Source: Acetobacteraceae bacterium H6797 | Lineage (GTDB): Bacteria; Pseudomonadota; Alphaproteobacteria; Acetobacterales; Acetobacteraceae | NCBI GenBank assembly: GCA_015223225.1 | Contig: JADFCQ010000006.1 | Coordinates: forward strand, 248,001-312,000 | DNA: 64,000 nucleotides | Direction: 5' to 3' | Part shown: in pieces, positions 54,287 through 63,232 of the stretch | How positions within the stretch are numbered: the first letter of the stretch is position 1 | Layout of the letters: the number at the start of each line of letters is the position of its first letter | Notes under the pieces: model-generated | The model's database searches: none | What the model saw: the letters and a program-made list of their open reading frames with translations, nothing else | What the model was told of the DNA's origin: nothing | Made by a program: the position numbers and the translations under genes

Positions 54287-54403
54287 GGCCGGCCGCTCAC
54301 CCCGCGCGAGGTTGAACGGATAAGGACGCGAGGCCGGCACCCGCAGCCTTGCGCCCGGCGCTTCTCCCTATACCTAACTGTGCGACAGGTTAAGGAGAAC
54401 GCC

Positions 54404-55600
54404 ATGCGTCGACTTCTGATCCCCGCGATCGGCGCCGCCATTGCCCTCGCAGCGCCGCTCCAGGCGGCCGAAATGCAGCAGAGGCTCGATTCTCTGCTCG
54501 ACAAGGCCGTGGATAACGGGCCCATCGTCGGCACCGTGGTGATGGTCGCGGAGAAGGGTCAGATCGTCTATCACCGCGCGGCCGGCTTCTCCGACCGCGA
54601 GACGAGGCAGCCGATGCGGGAGGACACGATCTTCCGCTTCGCCTCCCTGACCAAGCCCATCGTCACCGTGGCCGCCCTCTCCCTCATCCAGGAGGGTAAG
54701 CTCAGCCCGGACGATCCCGTCACGCGCTACATCCCGGATTTTCGCCCTCGCCTGGCGGATGGGCAGGAGGCCGTGATCACGGTGCGGCAGTTGATGACCC
54801 ATACCGCCGGCCTCTCCTATCGCTTCGCGGAGCCGAAGGATGGGCCCCATGATCGCGCCAATGTCTCCGACGGGCTGGACCAGCCGGGCCTGCCTATCGA
54901 GGAGAACCTTCGCCGCATCGCCTCGGTGCCGCTTTCCTACAAGCCGGGCGAAAGCTGGGGCTATTCGGTGGCGACGGATGTGCTGGGCGAGGTCGTGGCC
55001 CGCGCCGGCGGTGCGCCTCTGCCCGATGTGGTGCATCGGCGCGTGACGGAGCCGCTGGGGATGGCCAATACCGCCTTCACCGTCACCGGGCCGGAGCGGC
55101 TGGCGGCCCCCTATGCCGATGGCACGCCGCCGATGCGCATGCGGGCGCAGTACGAGCTTCCCTACGGCCAGGGCGTCATCCGCTTCGCTCCTTCCCGCGT
55201 TTTCGACCCCGTTTCCTTCCCCTCCGGCGGGGCGGGCATGACGGGCACGGCGGAGGATTACGTCACCTTCCTCGAAGCCCTGCGCAAGGGCGGCAGCCCG
55301 GTGCTGAACGAGGCCAGCGCGCGGTCTCTCGCGACCGAGGCGGTGGCCAACCTGCCCCAGGGCGCGCTCGATCCGGGCTGGGGCTTCGGCCTCGGGGTCG
55401 CCGTGCTGCGTGACCCGGCCGCCACGGGAACGCCGCAATCGGCCGGTACCTGGGCCTGGGGCGGCGTCTATGGCCATTCCTGGTTCGTCGACCCCGCCAG
55501 GGAGCTTGTCGTGGTGATCATGACCAATACGGCCGTCGCGGGCATGACCGGCGCCTTCCCCAATTCGGTGCGCGATGCGGTCTATGGCAAGGCTCCCTGA
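54404..55600 (+). CDS. Secreted serine hydrolase, class C beta-lactamase fold
   Basis: 398 residues from ATG 54404, preceded by AAGGAGAAC. A Sec signal (LLIPAIGAAIALAAPLQA) is cleaved near residue 22. SxxK is in RFASLTKPIVTVAALS; the Tyr motif is WGYSVATDVLG; HTAGLSYRF and EPLGMANTAF are typical of the esterase/penicillin-binding group. The C-terminal WAWGGVYGHSWFVDP replaces the KTG box. A periplasmic esterase or peptidase rather than a true beta-lactamase. Confidence 0.88.
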   Translation: MRRLLIPAIGAAIALAAPLQAAEMQQRLDSLLDKAVDNGPIVGTVVMVAEKGQIVYHRAAGFSDRETRQPMREDTIFRFASLTKPIVTVAALSLIQEGKLSPDDPVTRYIPDFRPRLADGQEAVITVRQLMTHTAGLSYRFAEPKDGPHDRANVSDGLDQPGLPIEENLRRIASVPLSYKPGESWGYSVATDVLGEVVARAGGAPLPDVVHRRVTEPLGMANTAFTVTGPERLAAPYADGTPPMRMRAQYELPYGQGVIRFAPSRVFDPVSFPSGGAGMTGTAEDYVTFLEALRKGGSPVLNEASARSLATEAVANLPQGALDPGWGFGLGVAVLRDPAATGTPQSAGTWAWGGVYGHSWFVDPARELVVVIMTNTAVAGMTGAFPNSVRDAVYGKAP

Positions 55601-55639
55601 GGCGTGCGCCTGAGCAGCGCGACCGCCTGATCCGAAAGC

Positions 55640-57244
55640 ATGCGCCTTAGCGCCAGGGAAAGCCTCGGGGAGAGTCCTGGCCTTTGGCGCCGGGCCTGCC
55701 TCCTCGCCATGGCGCTGCTTCTCGGTGCCGGCGTGGCCCAGGCGCAGGAGACGCTGCCGGGCCTCGATGCGCCTCGCCTCGAAGGCATGCGGGCGCAGAT
55801 CGACCGATGCCGCCCCGGCGGCCCGGGCGCCCCCGCAGCGCGGGAACTCGACCTCACGCTGAGCGATATCGTCCCTTTTTCCCAGGCCATCCTGGCGCGG
55901 CATGACCTGCGGCCCTCCCTCCGGCGGGAGAATGGGCAGTGGCGGCTCGTGCTCAATCTGGGGCCCGTGCGCCGCCTGGCCCAGCCTTCGGGCAATCCGG
56001 AGACGGTCTATCTCTCCGGCGACGCGCGTCTGGCGCTGGAGGATAGGCGCTCCCGTTTCAGGGACTTGTCGCCGCTCGACGAAGCCTCGGTCGTCGCGGC
56101 GGACCTCGCCTATGACGTGCGGGACGAGGCGCCGGACGGCACGCCCGGTGCCTGGCTCGACACCGCGAAACTGGCACAGGAACTGCCCGGCTATCGCCTG
56201 GTGCGGCTCTATACCGACAGTTTCACCGGCTTCTCGGCGGCCGCCCTGGAGAGCCGACCGGAAAAGGGCACGCCGCACCGGCTCTATGCCGTGGCGGGCA
56301 CCCATGTCTTCGCGCATCTCGATTTCCGCACCTGGGCCTCGGGCCTGACCCTGGCGCGGGCGCAGTTCACCTCCAATGCCGCGCTCAGCATGATCGCGGA
56401 CATGGCCGATTATGTGAGCGACCTCCGCACCGGCGGCGAGGCGCTGGTCACGGGCCAGAGCCAGGGCGGGCTCACGGCCCAGGGCATCGGCTATCTGTTG
56501 CAGTCCTATCTCGATGGCCGGGGCGGGCCGCATCACCTCGTCCATGTCGTCTCCTGGGGCGGGGCCGGCGGGCAGGAGGTGCTGGCGCGCATGATCGCTG
56601 CCGAGCGGGACGAGGGCAGCCGCGGCTTCCGCCAATCGCTGGAGCAGCATTGGGCGCTGACAGAGCCGGATTATCCCAGGGCGATGGGCGTCTGGCAGGC
56701 CGTCTCGGCCGAATGGGCGCGCATTCCGCCGGGCCGCGAGGCCGCCTCGATCCAGGCCACCATGGGCCATGCGCGGGTCGTGGGCTATTTCTTCGAAATC
56801 GATCTTTTCGCCCGCGTCGGCACTTTTCCAGGCCGGATGATGGCCTTCCCCACGGCGCTCATCCTGCCCGAGGCCTGCGAGATGACGGTGGTCGAGGCGC
56901 GGCTCGGCCTCAGCGTCGAACCGCTCGGCGTGCGGCTGGAATCGCATTTCCTCGACGGCTATCGGCGGGCGGTGGGGCGGGGCGCGCTCGGCATCGCGCG
57001 GCCCGCGCTGCCGGCAAAATGGCCCTGGCTGCTGCGGCTGCTGCCGGCGTTGGAACGGGTGGGCTATCTCTGGCTGGACACGCTCTATTTCGAGGGCGCC
57101 GCCGCCGAGCCCGAGAACTGGCGGCGCTGCGTGGCGGCGGGCCATTGGTTCACGCCGAAAAACGCTTCCTGCAGCCAGAGCTGGTGGACGGGCTGCTCGC
57201 CGCCGCCTGGCGAGACGCTCTGGTGCCTCGCCAGCCCGCCCTGA
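55640..57244 (+). CDS. Secreted alpha/beta hydrolase, lipase-like, unknown substrate
   Basis: 534 residues. A long signal peptide (WRRACLLAMALLLGAGVAQAQ, ending near 36) shows export. The centre holds YAVAGTHVF and, after an Asp/Ala-rich helix (ADMADYVSDLR), the nucleophile elbow TGQSQGGLTAQG, where lipases usually have GHSLGG. Paired Cys residues near the C-terminus (RCVAAGHW, NASCSQSWWTGCS, LWCLA) suggest disulfides. No close family is recognised with confidence; class 3 lipases and DUF2974-type proteins share the layout. The ribosome site is weak. Stop three bases from the convergent D,D-carboxypeptidase stop. Confidence 0.75.
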   Translation: MRLSARESLGESPGLWRRACLLAMALLLGAGVAQAQETLPGLDAPRLEGMRAQIDRCRPGGPGAPAARELDLTLSDIVPFSQAILARHDLRPSLRRENGQWRLVLNLGPVRRLAQPSGNPETVYLSGDARLALEDRRSRFRDLSPLDEASVVAADLAYDVRDEAPDGTPGAWLDTAKLAQELPGYRLVRLYTDSFTGFSAAALESRPEKGTPHRLYAVAGTHVFAHLDFRTWASGLTLARAQFTSNAALSMIADMADYVSDLRTGGEALVTGQSQGGLTAQGIGYLLQSYLDGRGGPHHLVHVVSWGGAGGQEVLARMIAAERDEGSRGFRQSLEQHWALTEPDYPRAMGVWQAVSAEWARIPPGREAASIQATMGHARVVGYFFEIDLFARVGTFPGRMMAFPTALILPEACEMTVVEARLGLSVEPLGVRLESHFLDGYRRAVGRGALGIARPALPAKWPWLLRLLPALERVGYLWLDTLYFEGAAAEPENWRRCVAAGHWFTPKNASCSQSWWTGCSPPPGETLWCLASPP

Positions 57245-57247
57245 TCT

Positions 57248-58474
57248 TCAGCCGCCGAGCACCATGCACGGCCCGCGCATGGTGCGGCAGAGCCGCCTCG
57301 CGTGATCGGCGCTCAGCCCGGTGACGCGGGCGCGCCAGAGCCGGCCGCCATTGCTGCGGATCTGCTCAACACGCGCCGTACCGCCTGCCCGCGCCGCCTG
57401 GGCGGCCGCCCTCTGGGCCGAGGCGCGATCGCCATAGGCGCCCACCTGCACCGCGTAATTGCCGCGCGAGGTGGCGGGCTTGCGCGCGGCCGGGCGAGCC
57501 GCCTGCTGGCGCGGCTGGGGGCGGGCGAGTTCGGGAATGTCCCGCGGGCGGACCATCGGCGCCGCATTGGCGGTGCCCACCAGGCTCGGCATACCACGGC
57601 GCGCGGCCACAATGGTTTCGTTGGAGCCGCCGCCGCGCTGGTCGAGCATGTCGAAGCCGCGATCCATCAGGGCCATGATATGCGTGTCGCGCTCACGAGT
57701 GCTGGCACCGCCGAAGACGACGGCGACGATGCGGTTGCCGTTGCGCATGGCGCTCGCCGCCATGTTGAAGCCGCTGGCGCGGATATAGCCGGTCTTGATC
57801 CCGTCGGCGCCGTCATAGCTGCTCAGCACGCGGTTGTGGCCCGGGATGTACTTGCCGTTCCAGTCGAAGCCCGAGGCGGAGAAATAGGCGTAGCGCTCGG
57901 GAAAGTCGGCGATGAGGCGGCGGCTGAGCGTCGCGATATCGCGCGCCGTGGTGCGCTGGCGCGGGTCGGGCAGGCCGGAGGCATTGCGGAAGGTGGTGCG
58001 CGACATGCCGAGCGCCCTCGCCTTCGCCGTCATCATCCGGCCAAAATCGGCCTCGGTGCCGCCGGCGAGATATTCGCCCAGCGCCGTCGCCGCGTCATTG
58101 GCCGACTTGGTCACGAGGGCCATGATGGCATCCGTCGCGCGGATGCGGCTGCCGGCGCGGAGCCAGAGCTTGGAAGGCTCGGCATTGGCCGCATGGCGCG
58201 AGACGGGGATCATGGTGTTCGCGCGCATCCGGCCGGTCTCCAGCGCCTCGAAGGCCAGGTAGAGCGTCATCATCTTGGTCAGCGAGGCAGGGTAACGCGG
58301 CTCGTCGCCATTCACGTTGAGCAGGATCTCGCCCGTCTGCGCATCCTGCATGAAGGCGGAATAACGCTCACCGCCGATCTGCGCCCTGGCGGCGGAAGGA
58401 ATGACGAGGCTGAACAGGCATAGAAACAGGATCGCGAGCGCGCTCACGCACGCTCGGCTGCCGATGAACAGCAT
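57248..58474 (-). CDS. D-alanyl-D-alanine carboxypeptidase with SPOR domain
   Basis: 408 residues. Signal peptide (ALAILFLCLFSLVIPSAARA). The penicillin-binding motifs are Ser64-x-x-Lys67 (PASLTKMM), Ser124-x-Asn126 (TKSAND) and Lys227-Thr-Gly (GIKTGYI). A Pro/Ala/Arg linker (about 310-340) leads to a C-terminal SPOR domain (NYAVQVGAYGDRASAQRAA), which binds septal peptidoglycan. It trims the pentapeptide side chain at the septum. This architecture is common in alphaproteobacteria. GGGGGAA precedes the ATG. The 244 bases upstream to 58718 hold its promoter; no other gene is seen there. Confidence 0.93.
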   Translation of the reverse strand: MLFIGSRACVSALAILFLCLFSLVIPSAARAQIGGERYSAFMQDAQTGEILLNVNGDEPRYPASLTKMMTLYLAFEALETGRMRANTMIPVSRHAANAEPSKLWLRAGSRIRATDAIMALVTKSANDAATALGEYLAGGTEADFGRMMTAKARALGMSRTTFRNASGLPDPRQRTTARDIATLSRRLIADFPERYAYFSASGFDWNGKYIPGHNRVLSSYDGADGIKTGYIRASGFNMAASAMRNGNRIVAVVFGGASTRERDTHIMALMDRGFDMLDQRGGGSNETIVAARRGMPSLVGTANAAPMVRPRDIPELARPQPRQQAARPAARKPATSRGNYAVQVGAYGDRASAQRAAAQAARAGGTARVEQIRSNGGRLWRARVTGLSADHARRLCRTMRGPCMVLGG

Positions 58475-58683
58475 ATGTCATTCCCCCAATGATCGGCGCG
58501 ATCCCCCCAGACCGCGAGGCGCTCCCCGGCGAGCACCTGTATCGCAGGTCCCATAGCTGCCGACCGGGAGCAACATCCGAGACGCAACAACATGATGCGC
58601 GATGTATCGCAAAGTATCCGCGCGAGGCGGCCTTCGATTGGCCTGAGAATATGACTTCGATGAGAGAAAGCGTTGTCCGGGCG

Positions 58684-58713
58684 AAAAAGCCAGCGCGGCC
58701 TTCGGCTTCGCTG
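58684..58713 (-). terminator. Intrinsic terminator behind permease remnant
   Basis: On minus, CAGCG-AA-GCC / GGC-CG-CGCTG with a three-base loop is followed by GC and five T residues (the A-run at 58684-58688 on plus). It lies six bases after the stop of the permease remnant and probably ends thiamine operon transcripts. Confidence 0.55.
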
Positions 58714-58718
58714 CGCGG

Positions 58719-58925
58719 CTAGCGGATGCCGGCTCGCATGAAGGATTGCACGAATTGCCGCTGGAAGAGCAGGAAGGCGACGAGCAGCGGGCCCGAGGTC
58801 ATGAGCGTCGCGGCGCTGATGATGGCCCAGTCGATTCCCTGCTCGGTCGAGGCGAAGACGGCCACCAGGCAGAGCAGAAGCACCGTCATCTGCGCCGAGG
58901 CAAGGCCCGTGTCCCAGACGGGCGC
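58719..58925 (-). pseudogene. C-terminal remnant of a sugar-type ABC permease (MalG/UgpE family)
   Basis: 68 codons and a TAG stop, in the same frame as thiE and starting at the base after the thiE stop. Translation gives VWDTGLASAQMTVLLLCLV, then TEQGIDWAIISAATLMTSGP, and ends LLFQRQFVQSFMRAGIR. The pattern of a tryptophan-rich loop, a last transmembrane helix and QRxFVxG-like tail is the usual C-terminus of CUT1 permeases. The upstream two-thirds, including the EAA loop, is missing and there is no credible start. It is a truncated relic joined to the end of the thi operon. Confidence 0.7.
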
Positions 58926-59531
58926 TCAGGCCGCCTCGGCCGCCTGTAACCATTCCCGCACCCGCGCCTCAGGATCGGCGGCGCGCAGCACGTCGGTCAC
59001 CACGGCGGCGCTCTCCGCGCCCGCTGCCCAGACCTCGCGCGCCCGCTCCGGCGTCAGGCCGCCGATGGCAACGAGCGGCATCTGGCCGAGGCGGCGTTTC
59101 CATTCGCTCACGCGAGCCACACCCTGTGGCGCCCAAGGCATTTTCTTGAGGATGGTGGGCCAGACAGGGCCGAGCGCCACGTAATCGGGCCGCACGGCAA
59201 GCGCCGTTTCCAGTTCCGCATCGTCATGGGTGCTGACGCCGAGCTTCATGCCGGCCGCGCGGATGGCCCCGAGATCGGCCTCCTGCAGATCCTCCTGGCC
59301 GAGATGAATGAAGTCGCAGCCTTCCTCGATGGCGATGCGCCAGTAGTCGTTGACGATGAGCTGCGCGCCCGCCTCCAGACACAGTTTGCGCGCCAGTGCG
59401 ATTTCTCCGCGCACGGCGTCCAAGGGCCGGTCCTTGATCCGCAACTGCACGAACCGGACCCCGAGCGGCAGAAGGCGCTTCAGCCAGTCGGTGTGATCGA
59501 CGATGAGATAAAAACGATGCAGCGCGGTCAT
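58926..59531 (-). CDS. thiE: Thiamine phosphate synthase
   Basis: 201 residues, TIM barrel. Key segments: [47 protein letters not shown] and [10 protein letters not shown], which bind pyrophosphate, Mg and the thiazole phosphate. Joins HMP-pyrophosphate and thiazole phosphate. ATG 59531 overlaps the thiG stop. Last complete gene of the thiO-S-G-E operon under the TPP riboswitch. Confidence 0.94.
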   Translation of the reverse strand: MTALHRFYLIVDHTDWLKRLLPLGVRFVQLRIKDRPLDAVRGEIALARKLCLEAGAQLIVNDYWRIAIEEGCDFIHLGQEDLQEADLGAIRAAGMKLGVSTHDDAELETALAVRPDYVALGPVWPTILKKMPWAPQGVARVSEWKRRLGQMPLVAIGGLTPERAREVWAAGAESAAVVTDVLRAADPEARVREWLQAAEAA

Positions 59532-60298
59532 AGCTGAAAGGCCCTGCCGAACATGGGGGTGGAGAAGCTACCGATATCGCGCGCCTCGACGGGCGCTGCC
59601 TCGAAAGCCGCCCTGCCCGCCTCGATGGCCTGGCGAAAGGCGCTCGCCATCAGCGCCGGATCGCCGGCCTTCGCCACGGCGGTATTGAGCAGCACCGCAT
59701 CGAAACCCATTTCCATCACCTGTGCAGCATGCGAGGGCAGGCCGATGCCCGCATCGACAATGAGCGGCACATCGGGGAATCGCGCGCGGAACATCCGCAG
59801 GCCGTAAGGGTCCGAAGGCCCACGCGCCGAGCCGATCGGCGCGGCCCAGGGCATCAGCACCTTGCAGCCCGCATCGAGCAGACGGTCCGCCACTGAAAGA
59901 TCGTCGGTCGTGTAAGGGAAGACCTCGAACCCGTCGCGGCTCAGCGCCTTCGCTGCCTCGACGAGGCCGAAGACATCCGGCTGCAGCGTGTCATGATCGC
60001 CGATGACCTCGAGCTTGATCCAGGGCGTGTCGAAAACCTCGCGCGCCATCTCGGCCGTGGTGATGGCCTCCTTGGCGCTATGGCAGCCCGCGGTATTGGG
60101 CAATACCCTGACGCCAAGCTCGCGGATGAGTTGCCAGAAGCTCTGCCCCGCCTTCTCGCGCCCGGATTCACGGCGGAGCGAGACGGTGACGATCTCGGTG
60201 CCGGAAGCCTGCACCGCCTCGGCCAGCACCGCCGGCGAGGGATATTGCGCCGTGCCGAGCAGCAGGCGCGAGTTCAGTTCCACATCATAGAGCTTCAT
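59528..60298 (-). CDS. thiG: Thiazole synthase
   Basis: 256 residues, TIM barrel. [13 protein letters not shown] at the start, [14 protein letters not shown], the Schiff-base Lys in [23 protein letters not shown], and [16 protein letters not shown] are all diagnostic. It builds thiazole phosphate from deoxyxylulose phosphate, dehydroglycine (from ThiO) and ThiS thiocarboxylate. Starts one base after the thiS stop. Confidence 0.97.
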   Translation of the reverse strand: MKLYDVELNSRLLLGTAQYPSPAVLAEAVQASGTEIVTVSLRRESGREKAGQSFWQLIRELGVRVLPNTAGCHSAKEAITTAEMAREVFDTPWIKLEVIGDHDTLQPDVFGLVEAAKALSRDGFEVFPYTTDDLSVADRLLDAGCKVLMPWAAPIGSARGPSDPYGLRMFRARFPDVPLIVDAGIGLPSHAAQVMEMGFDAVLLNTAVAKAGDPALMASAFRQAIEAGRAAFEAAPVEARDIGSFSTPMFGRAFQL

Positions 60299-60299
60299 C

Positions 60300-60497
60300 T
60301 CACCCTCCCTGCATGGGGGCGACGATCTCGATCCGGTCGCCTTCGGAAAGCCGCTGTTCGGCGCGGCGGCGCGCGGCGACGAAATCCTCGTTCACCGCGG
60401 TCGCGATGCGGCCCCCGCCATGGCCGAGCTCCTCGAGCAATTGCGCGAGCGTCTGCGAGGCGCTGTCGAAAGGCTTGCCGTTCACGATCAATCTCAT
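60300..60497 (-). CDS. thiS: Sulfur carrier protein ThiS
   Basis: 65 residues, beta-grasp fold. It starts [10 protein letters not shown] and ends in the obligatory Gly-Gly (APMQGG), the residue adenylated and thiocarboxylated by ThiF. No thiF is in the window, so a shared E1-like enzyme must act. The start overlaps the thiO stop by four bases. Confidence 0.95.
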   Translation of the reverse strand: MRLIVNGKPFDSASQTLAQLLEELGHGGGRIATAVNEDFVAARRRAEQRLSEGDRIEIVAPMQGG

Positions 60498-61474
60498 CGC
60501 ATCACCTCCGGAAATTCGGCCCCGTCCAGCAGTGCCGCCGCGGCCATGCGCGCGAGCGCGGGCGAGAGCAGGAAGCCGTGACGGTAGAGGCCGTTGATGG
60601 CCAGGCCCGCGCCCTGGCGGCTCAGGCGAGGCAGGTTGTCGGGAAAAGCCGGGCGGGCATCGGCGCCCATTTCGAGGATCTCGGCCTCGGCGAAGGCCGG
60701 GTGCAGCGCATAGGCCGCACTCAGCAACTCCATCGCGGAACGCGCCGAGACGCGGCCACGCTCGCTATTCTCGATGCTGGTGGCGCCGATCATGTAGACG
60801 CCCCCGCCGCGCGGCACGACATAGACGGGCCAGCGCGGATGCAGGAGGCGGATGGGCCGGGTGATGGCGATATCGGGCGCGTGCAGCACCAGCATCTCGC
60901 CCTTCACGCCGCGCAATTCCGGCAGGCTCTGGCGCGCGGCGAGGCCGCGGCAGTCGATCACCGCCTCCCCCTTCATCGCCTCGGGCTCGGCGCTCACGCC
61001 GAAGCGGATCACGACACCATCCGCGCGCAGCCGCTCCGCCATGGCGGCCAGCGCGATGCGCGGCGCCAGATGCGCCTCGCGCGGGAAATAAAGCGCGGCC
61101 TGAAAGCGCCCTTCCAGATCGGGCTCCAGGGCCGCGAGGCCAGGACCGTCAAGCTTTTCGAAATCGCTGGTGCGGCGCGCGAAGCGCGACAATTCGCCCA
61201 GATCGCGCCCGGCCGCGACGACGAGGCTGCCGCGCTGCTCGGTGGGAACATGGCGCGGCCAGAAGCTCAGCGCCTCCTGCCCCAGCCGCGTCACCAGCGG
61301 CTCGGCCGTCTCCGCCTCGCACCAGGGGGCGAGCATGCCCCCCGCATGGCGCGAACAGGCCGCCGTGCCGAGGCTTTCCGATCGTTCGAGGATCTCGACC
61401 GCCGCCCCGCGCTCACGAAGCGCGAGCGCCGCCGTCAAACCCGCCACTCCTGCGCCGATCACCGTCACGCGCAT
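60494..61474 (-). CDS. thiO: Glycine oxidase
   Basis: 326 residues. FAD-binding GAGVAGLTAALALRERG at the N-terminus with Glu (ILERSE) closing the second strand. The DAO-type C-terminal domain has PVYVVPRGGGVYMIGATSIE and GADARPAFPDNLPRL. It oxidises glycine to the imine used by ThiG, as in other aerobic bacteria lacking ThiH. First gene of the operon, 73 bases after the TPP riboswitch. Confidence 0.95.
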   Translation of the reverse strand: MRVTVIGAGVAGLTAALALRERGAAVEILERSESLGTAACSRHAGGMLAPWCEAETAEPLVTRLGQEALSFWPRHVPTEQRGSLVVAAGRDLGELSRFARRTSDFEKLDGPGLAALEPDLEGRFQAALYFPREAHLAPRIALAAMAERLRADGVVIRFGVSAEPEAMKGEAVIDCRGLAARQSLPELRGVKGEMLVLHAPDIAITRPIRLLHPRWPVYVVPRGGGVYMIGATSIENSERGRVSARSAMELLSAAYALHPAFAEAEILEMGADARPAFPDNLPRLSRQGAGLAINGLYRHGFLLSPALARMAAAALLDGAEFPEVMR

Positions 61475-61547
61475 GCGTCCACCCCAGCATCGGCCAGGTC
61501 GGGCGCGCGCCCATGGGCTGAAAAAGGAGGCAGACGGCCGGTAACGG

Positions 61548-61650
61548 CATCCATCCCTTCGCCAGCTTGACCTGGATCAGGTTCAAAGGGTCACCGTTAT
61601 GCGCGGAATGCGCCGACGATCTCTCAGCCCCTCTCAGGGACTCCCCTTGG
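61548..61650 (-). ncRNA. TPP riboswitch (THI element)
   Basis: On minus, GGGGAGTCC, two CTGAGA-type motifs (CTGAGAGGGGCTGAGAGA), GTGACCCTTTGAACCTG, ATCCAGGT and GCGAAGGGATGG occur in the conserved order and spacing of the TPP aptamer. It precedes thiO by about 73 bases. A 12-base palindrome (GGGCGCGCGCCC, 61501-61512) lies between aptamer and start and could belong to the expression platform, probably acting on translation, since no T-run is seen. Confidence 0.93.
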
Positions 61651-61705
61651 ATGCCCTACCGATAGAACCGGGGGCGGCCCGCGTCAAACGCGAGCGCAGG
61701 CGTGA

Positions 61706-61732
61706 GGGCGCTCCCTCATCGCGGGAGCGCCC
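61706..61732 (-). terminator. Strong hairpin after the MFS gene
   Basis: A perfect ten-base-pair stem (GGGCGCTCCC / GGGAGCGCCC) with a seven-base loop starts six bases after the MFS stop. No T-run follows. It separates the MFS gene from the riboswitch of the thi operon on the same strand. Confidence 0.5.
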
Positions 61733-61738
61733 TTGCCG

Positions 61739-62986
61739 TCAGGCGAGTTCCTCGCCCTTCCGCTCGGGGATCAGGCGCCACATGGCGACGATGTCGAGCA
61801 GATAGAGCAGCGCCAGGAGGCCTATGGCCACCTGGAAGCCATAGGCGCCGACGATCGCGCCGACCACCACGGGGCCGAAACCGCCGATGGCGCGCCCGAT
61901 GTTGAAGAGCACGTTCTGCGCGGTGGCGCGGGCCGCCGTCGGGTAAAGCTCGCTCATCAGCGCGCCATAGCCGCCGAGCATGCCGTTGACGAAGAAGCCC
62001 ATCACGGCACCCGCGATGAGCAGTGCCGTCGCATCCGTCAGCTGGGCGTAGAGCACGACCATCACGGCGGCGCCCAGCATCCAGGTGAAGAAGGCGGGCT
62101 TGCGGCCGATGCGGTCGGCCACCTGACCGAAAGCGTAGATGCCGACGGCCATGCCGAGAATGGTCACCGCCGTCCAGGTCGCCGATTGCGTCAGGCCGAA
62201 GCCGAAGCGCGAGGAGAGATAATTCGGCAGCCAGATCATCACGCCGTAATAGCCGAAATTCTGCACGCCGCAGAGAATGACCATGCCGATGCTGCTCCGC
62301 GTCGTCGGTCCATCGGCGACGAGCAGGCGCAGCGAGGATTTCTCGGCGGGCTTGGCCGATTTCGCGACGAAGACATCCGGCTCATGCAGGCCCTTGCGGA
62401 TGAAATAGGCCGCGACCGCCGGGAAGAGGCCGATCACGAACATGCCGCGCCAGCCGATCTCGGGCAGGAGCATGGGCGTGAGAATGGCCGCCGCCAGCAC
62501 GCCCACCTGCCAGCCGATGCCGACATAGGAGGAGGCGCGGGCGCGCTTCGACGCCGGCCAGGCCTCGGCCACCAGGGCCATGCCGATGCCGAATTCGCCA
62601 CCCAGGCCGATGCCCGCGATGGTGCGATAGACCAGCAGGTCCCAGTAACCCTGGGCCAGGGCGCAGAGGCCGGTGAAGACGGCGAAGAGCACGATCGTCC
62701 AGGTCAGCACGCGCACGCGGCCGAGACGGTCGGAGAGCATGCCGAAGCCGATGCCGCCGATCACGGCACCGATCAGCGTCGCCGTCACCAGCGAGGCGGC
62801 CTGGGCAGGGCTGAGGCCGAGATCCGCCGAGATAGCGCGGAGCATGAAGCCGAGAATGAGAAGGTCGAACCCATCCATCGCATAGCCGAGGGCCGAACCG
62901 ATGAGGGCTTTCCAGCCGGCCGGCGTCACCGCGTCGCGGTCTGCCGGGGCCGTGGGATACTCTGACTGACGAGCCATGGCGGCCAT
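61739..62986 (-). CDS. MFS transporter, aromatic acid:H+ symporter type
   Basis: 415 residues from ATG 62986 (AGGATAGG upstream); ATG 62977 is also possible. Twelve predicted transmembrane segments. YAMDGFDLLILGFMLRAI in TM1 carries the D-(G)-F-D pattern of the AAHS/SHS group; GMLSDRLGRVRVL is the loop 2-3 motif and GIGLGGEFGIGMALVAE the TM4 motif. AAHS members take up benzoate-like acids; others carry sialate or lactate. Substrate is not deducible. The 246 bases upstream to 63232 show GC-rich repeats only and no gene. Confidence 0.9.
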   Translation of the reverse strand: MAAMARQSEYPTAPADRDAVTPAGWKALIGSALGYAMDGFDLLILGFMLRAISADLGLSPAQAASLVTATLIGAVIGGIGFGMLSDRLGRVRVLTWTIVLFAVFTGLCALAQGYWDLLVYRTIAGIGLGGEFGIGMALVAEAWPASKRARASSYVGIGWQVGVLAAAILTPMLLPEIGWRGMFVIGLFPAVAAYFIRKGLHEPDVFVAKSAKPAEKSSLRLLVADGPTTRSSIGMVILCGVQNFGYYGVMIWLPNYLSSRFGFGLTQSATWTAVTILGMAVGIYAFGQVADRIGRKPAFFTWMLGAAVMVVLYAQLTDATALLIAGAVMGFFVNGMLGGYGALMSELYPTAARATAQNVLFNIGRAIGGFGPVVVGAIVGAYGFQVAIGLLALLYLLDIVAMWRLIPERKGEELA

Positions 62987-63232
62987 CCTATCCTGCACGG
63001 GCAGTGATTTTTTCCCCAACGCCGGTTGGCCGGCGGATGGCCGGCTATCGGGAGGGTCCCGTCCTTGTTTCTGAGCTTGGGCCGGAGCGGAGCCTTCCGC
63101 CCCGGCGTCCGAATGGGGTGGCTCGCCGGGCACCAGGGGGGCCTACGGCAGGGCGCGCGAGCGCATTCAGGCGGCGCCTAGTGATGCAGAAGGGGCTCTT
63201 CCGTCAAGCCGCGCTCGCGATGGCGCGAGCCG

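Noticed and set aside
50936..54340. Very long open frame (over 1100 codons) on minus
   Set aside because: It is antisense to the second gamma-glutamyltransferase and binding-protein genes, both with clear family motifs. Its translation is a low-complexity His/Arg/Asp/Gly mix typical of antisense frames in high-GC DNA.
54374..57145. Long open frame (over 900 codons) on minus
   Set aside because: Antisense to the beta-lactamase-fold hydrolase and the secreted lipase-like gene, with no recognisable domain.
58444..58953. Open frame of 169 codons on minus between the D,D-carboxypeptidase and thiE
   Set aside because: It overlaps both genes and the permease relic in another frame, and its translation is Arg/His/Leu-rich without hydrophobic core or motif. 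The relic frame gives a far more sensible protein.
63213..63230. Short inverted repeat GCTCGCG/CGCGAGC after the last MFS gene
   Set aside because: Seven base pairs and no T-run; in DNA of this composition such repeats arise often by chance.
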